A stretch of 64,000 bases of DNA, taken from contig NW_027183580.1 in the NCBI RefSeq assembly GCF_041296385.1, forward strand, positions 124,001 to 188,000, read 5' to 3'. Source of the DNA: Aphelocoma coerulescens (lineage: Eukaryota; Chordata; Aves; Passeriformes; Corvidae). Below are positions 62,216 through 64,000 of the stretch, piece by piece; the stretch's first letter is position 1; each line of letters begins with the position of its first letter. The notes under the pieces are model-generated. The model made no database searches and was not told where the DNA came from. It saw only the letters and a list, made by a program, of their open reading frames with translations. Position numbers and translations under genes: made by a program.

Positions 62216-64000
62216 GTGACACCACCACAGAAGCTCAGGGGAGCCCTGGAGACCGTGCTGATGCTATTGAACCTGATGCAACCCTGCCTCCTCTGTGACA
62301 ACACAGAAGCTCTTGGAGCCCTGGAGACCGTGGTGATGCTATGGAACCTGATGCAACCCTGCCTCCTCTGTGACACCACAGAACCTCTGGGAGCCCTGGA
62401 GACCGTGCTGATGCTATGGAACCTGATGCAACCCTGCCTCCACTGTGACACCACAGAAGCTCAGGGAGCCCTGGAGACTGTGGTGATGCTATGGAACCTG
62501 ATGCAACCCTGCCTCCACTGTGACACCACAGAACCTCTGGGAGCCCTGGAGACCGTGCTGATGCTATGGAACCTGATGCAACCCTGCCTCCACTGTGACA
62601 CCACAGAAGCTCGGGGAGCTCTGCAGACCGTGGGGATGCTGGCGAAGCTGACGGAACCCTGGGCACCACAGTGACGCTATGGAACCTGGTGGAACCGAGG
62701 GGCCACAGTGACACTGTGGGGCCTTTTGGAAGCAACAGGACCCTGGTGGGAAGCCACGGGATGATTAATCCTGCACGAACCTGCTCCAGGTGGGCTCCTC
62801 TCTCCCGGCTTCCACAGGTGCTGCTAGGATCCCACTCCGGCACTGGCTTGGCACGGGCTGACGGCTTCCTTTGGCAATGGCTCTGCTCCAGGATGGCATG
62901 CTGCAGAGAATGCAGGTAGATTTTGTGCTCACTCCTGGCATGCAGCTGGACAATAAAGCCTGATCCAGCCCCCCCTCAGCATATGTCCGGCTCTGGCATT
63001 GGGGCGGGGCAACTTTGGGAGCAGCCCCAGCCCTGCTCCTGCTCCCGGCTGGGCACCCAGCTGCTGGGACACAGGTGTGTCCTGATGCCACCGTCTACTC
63101 CTTTGAGAAGGGGAGGACAGAGTGCATCAGGGAGTTTGGTGTGGCTTACATGCGGCAAGGAGAAGGTGCAGCCCCAAACTGGCTTTCACTTCTAGAACCT
63201 TTTGCTATTGCGGGAGCAGCTGCTGGAGCTTTTCAACCGAGCTGCAAGAGTGAAAAGTGTGATGGCATGTCTATCTGAGAAGGAAGGTTCGGTGCCGCAG
63301 CCTGTTGTGCACAATTTATATGCTGATAAGAGAAGGGGGTGCTTTTGGAACGTTTTCCTTCCTGACACTTCTGTCTCTGTGAGCTTTAGCTGCTTGGACT
63401 CAGGGATACCGAAGGTATGTGAAAGTGACTGGGATGCGAGAATCATGTTGCACAGGGAACAGGGAAGGTCAGCAAATGTTTCCTGTCCTGGCACATCTCT
63501 CAGTCTGAACTGCAGCTGCAGATGCTTCACTTCCGCCAAGGACTCTGCCACCTTGAGAGAAGGATGCGCTCTATGGAGTTGAGAAAGAAAGTGCGTCTCA
63601 CTAGCTTCTTTCCTCTACTTCATAGACAGCAAAGGGGCTATGAAAGGCAGCACTGGCTTTTTGTTCTAGGACTTCTTCTTTACAAGCAGCTGCTGGATGT
63701 TTGGAAGGGGGTTTGGGATATGCAAAAATGAGAGGCTAAGATGGTAAGAGGGTAAGATGGAAGTCATCTGGCAAAAGCAGAGCTCACAAAAGGGCCAGCT
63801 GAGAAAGCTCTTGCTGCCTACAACTTCAACTGCACCCCTCAAAGCAGCAGCACACACGCTGCTCTCGGCACTTTCCTTCTCAGCTCTACGCACCATCCTA
63901 AGCCTTGCCTCTCCCACACTCAGGATCCAAAGACAACGGCACCAGGGACTGCTCACACACTAAAGGCACCAGGACAAAAGGCTCACCAGCTTGGCCTTTG
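62216..64000 (+). repeat. Unit 29, 5-copy, truncated by the window edge
   Basis: The 75 bp copies lie at 62240-62614 (five). A private C-to-A in copy a gives GACAACACAG near 62300. About 480 bp of the unit lie beyond the window. Confidence 0.95.

Larger units (their letters stand above)
1..64000 (+). repeat. Macrosatellite array, ~2.2 kb unit, 29 units visible
   Basis: The whole window is one head-to-tail tandem array. Taking the GTGACACC just before the 75 bp block as unit start, units begin at 147, 2415, 4608, 6726, 8985, 11253, 13446, 15564, 17832, 20025, 22143, 24411, 26679, 28796, 31064, 33257, 35375, 37643, 39761, 42104, 44297, 46565, 48758, 50876, 53144, 55412, 57680, 59948 and 62216. 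Unit lengths are 2118, 2193, 2268 or 2343 bp, differing by multiples of 75 bp, apart from one unit 9 bp short and one 1 bp short. Outside the 75 bp block, two units typically differ at only a handful of bases. No inversion, insertion or foreign sequence interrupts the array, and neither edge is in the window. I do not recognise the family. Confidence 0.98.
50876..64000 (+). repeat. Monomeric run of 5-copy units
   Basis: Units 24-29 are all 5-copy and 2268 bp (the last truncated). All have the G form at the class A site and the CCGTGAC and GCCACGG forms. Their bodies are of the type otherwise seen in 3-copy units, while their 75 bp blocks are the long form. Confidence 0.9.

Noticed and set aside
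1..64000. Bacterial or phage gene cluster, defence system or operon
   Set aside because: There is no coding density, no ribosome binding sites and no operon spacing. The sequence is a single eukaryotic-type tandem repeat.
1..64000. Assembly artefact from collapsed or looped contigs
   Set aside because: Units differ in length class and carry many distinct single-base variants and indels in a non-periodic pattern, which a simple assembly loop would not generate. Exact unit count still depends on raw reads.

Overview
This window is one uninterrupted tandem array of a ~2.2 kb repeat unit (a macrosatellite). There is no flanking single-copy DNA, no recognisable protein gene, no rRNA or tRNA gene and no transposable element. 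It holds the last 146 bp of one unit, 28 complete units, and 1785 bp of a 29th. All units are head to tail on the same strand. They look >99% identical by eye outside one length-variable block. The style is eukaryotic: CpG sites are depleted and often seen as TG/CA variants, there are vertebrate-like splice, poly(A) and GC-box motifs, and there is no gene-dense coding. A vertebrate is the best guess; bird versus mammal cannot be settled from the sequence. I do not recognise the family.

Each unit has the same layout (unit 1 numbering). A block of perfect-to-near-perfect 75 bp tandem copies (171-545) is flanked on both sides by decayed copies of the same motif (1-170 and 546 to about 714). About 1.55 kb of non-repetitive body follows (about 715-2264). 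The 75 bp copy is itself a dimer of a ~37 bp ancestral motif, and the 37 bp spacing can still be followed through the decayed flanks. The hierarchy is therefore ~37 bp, 75 bp, ~2.2 kb and ~6.6 kb.

Units come in quantised lengths set by the number of 75 bp copies: 3 (2118 bp), 4 (2193 bp), 5 (2268 bp) and one 6 (2343 bp). The order along the window is 5,4,3 | 5 | 5,4,3 | 5,4,3 | 5,5,3 | 5,4,3 | 5,3 | 6,4 | 5,4,3 | 5,5,5,5,5,5. The trimer 5-4-3 (exactly 6579 bp) occurs five times and is backed by linked single-base variants, so it is a true higher-order repeat. The last ~13 kb (50876-64000) is instead a run of monomeric 5-copy units. Hybrid copies, shared private variants and a 15,417 bp-offset duplicated block show recent unequal exchange and gene conversion.

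Every unit keeps a canonical GC box, an AATAAA signal, splice-like sites and several perfect palindromes. This is compatible with a repeat-driven non-coding transcript, but transcription is inference only. Open frames exist on both strands largely because 75 is a multiple of three; most have no ATG start, and I do not call any of them a gene.
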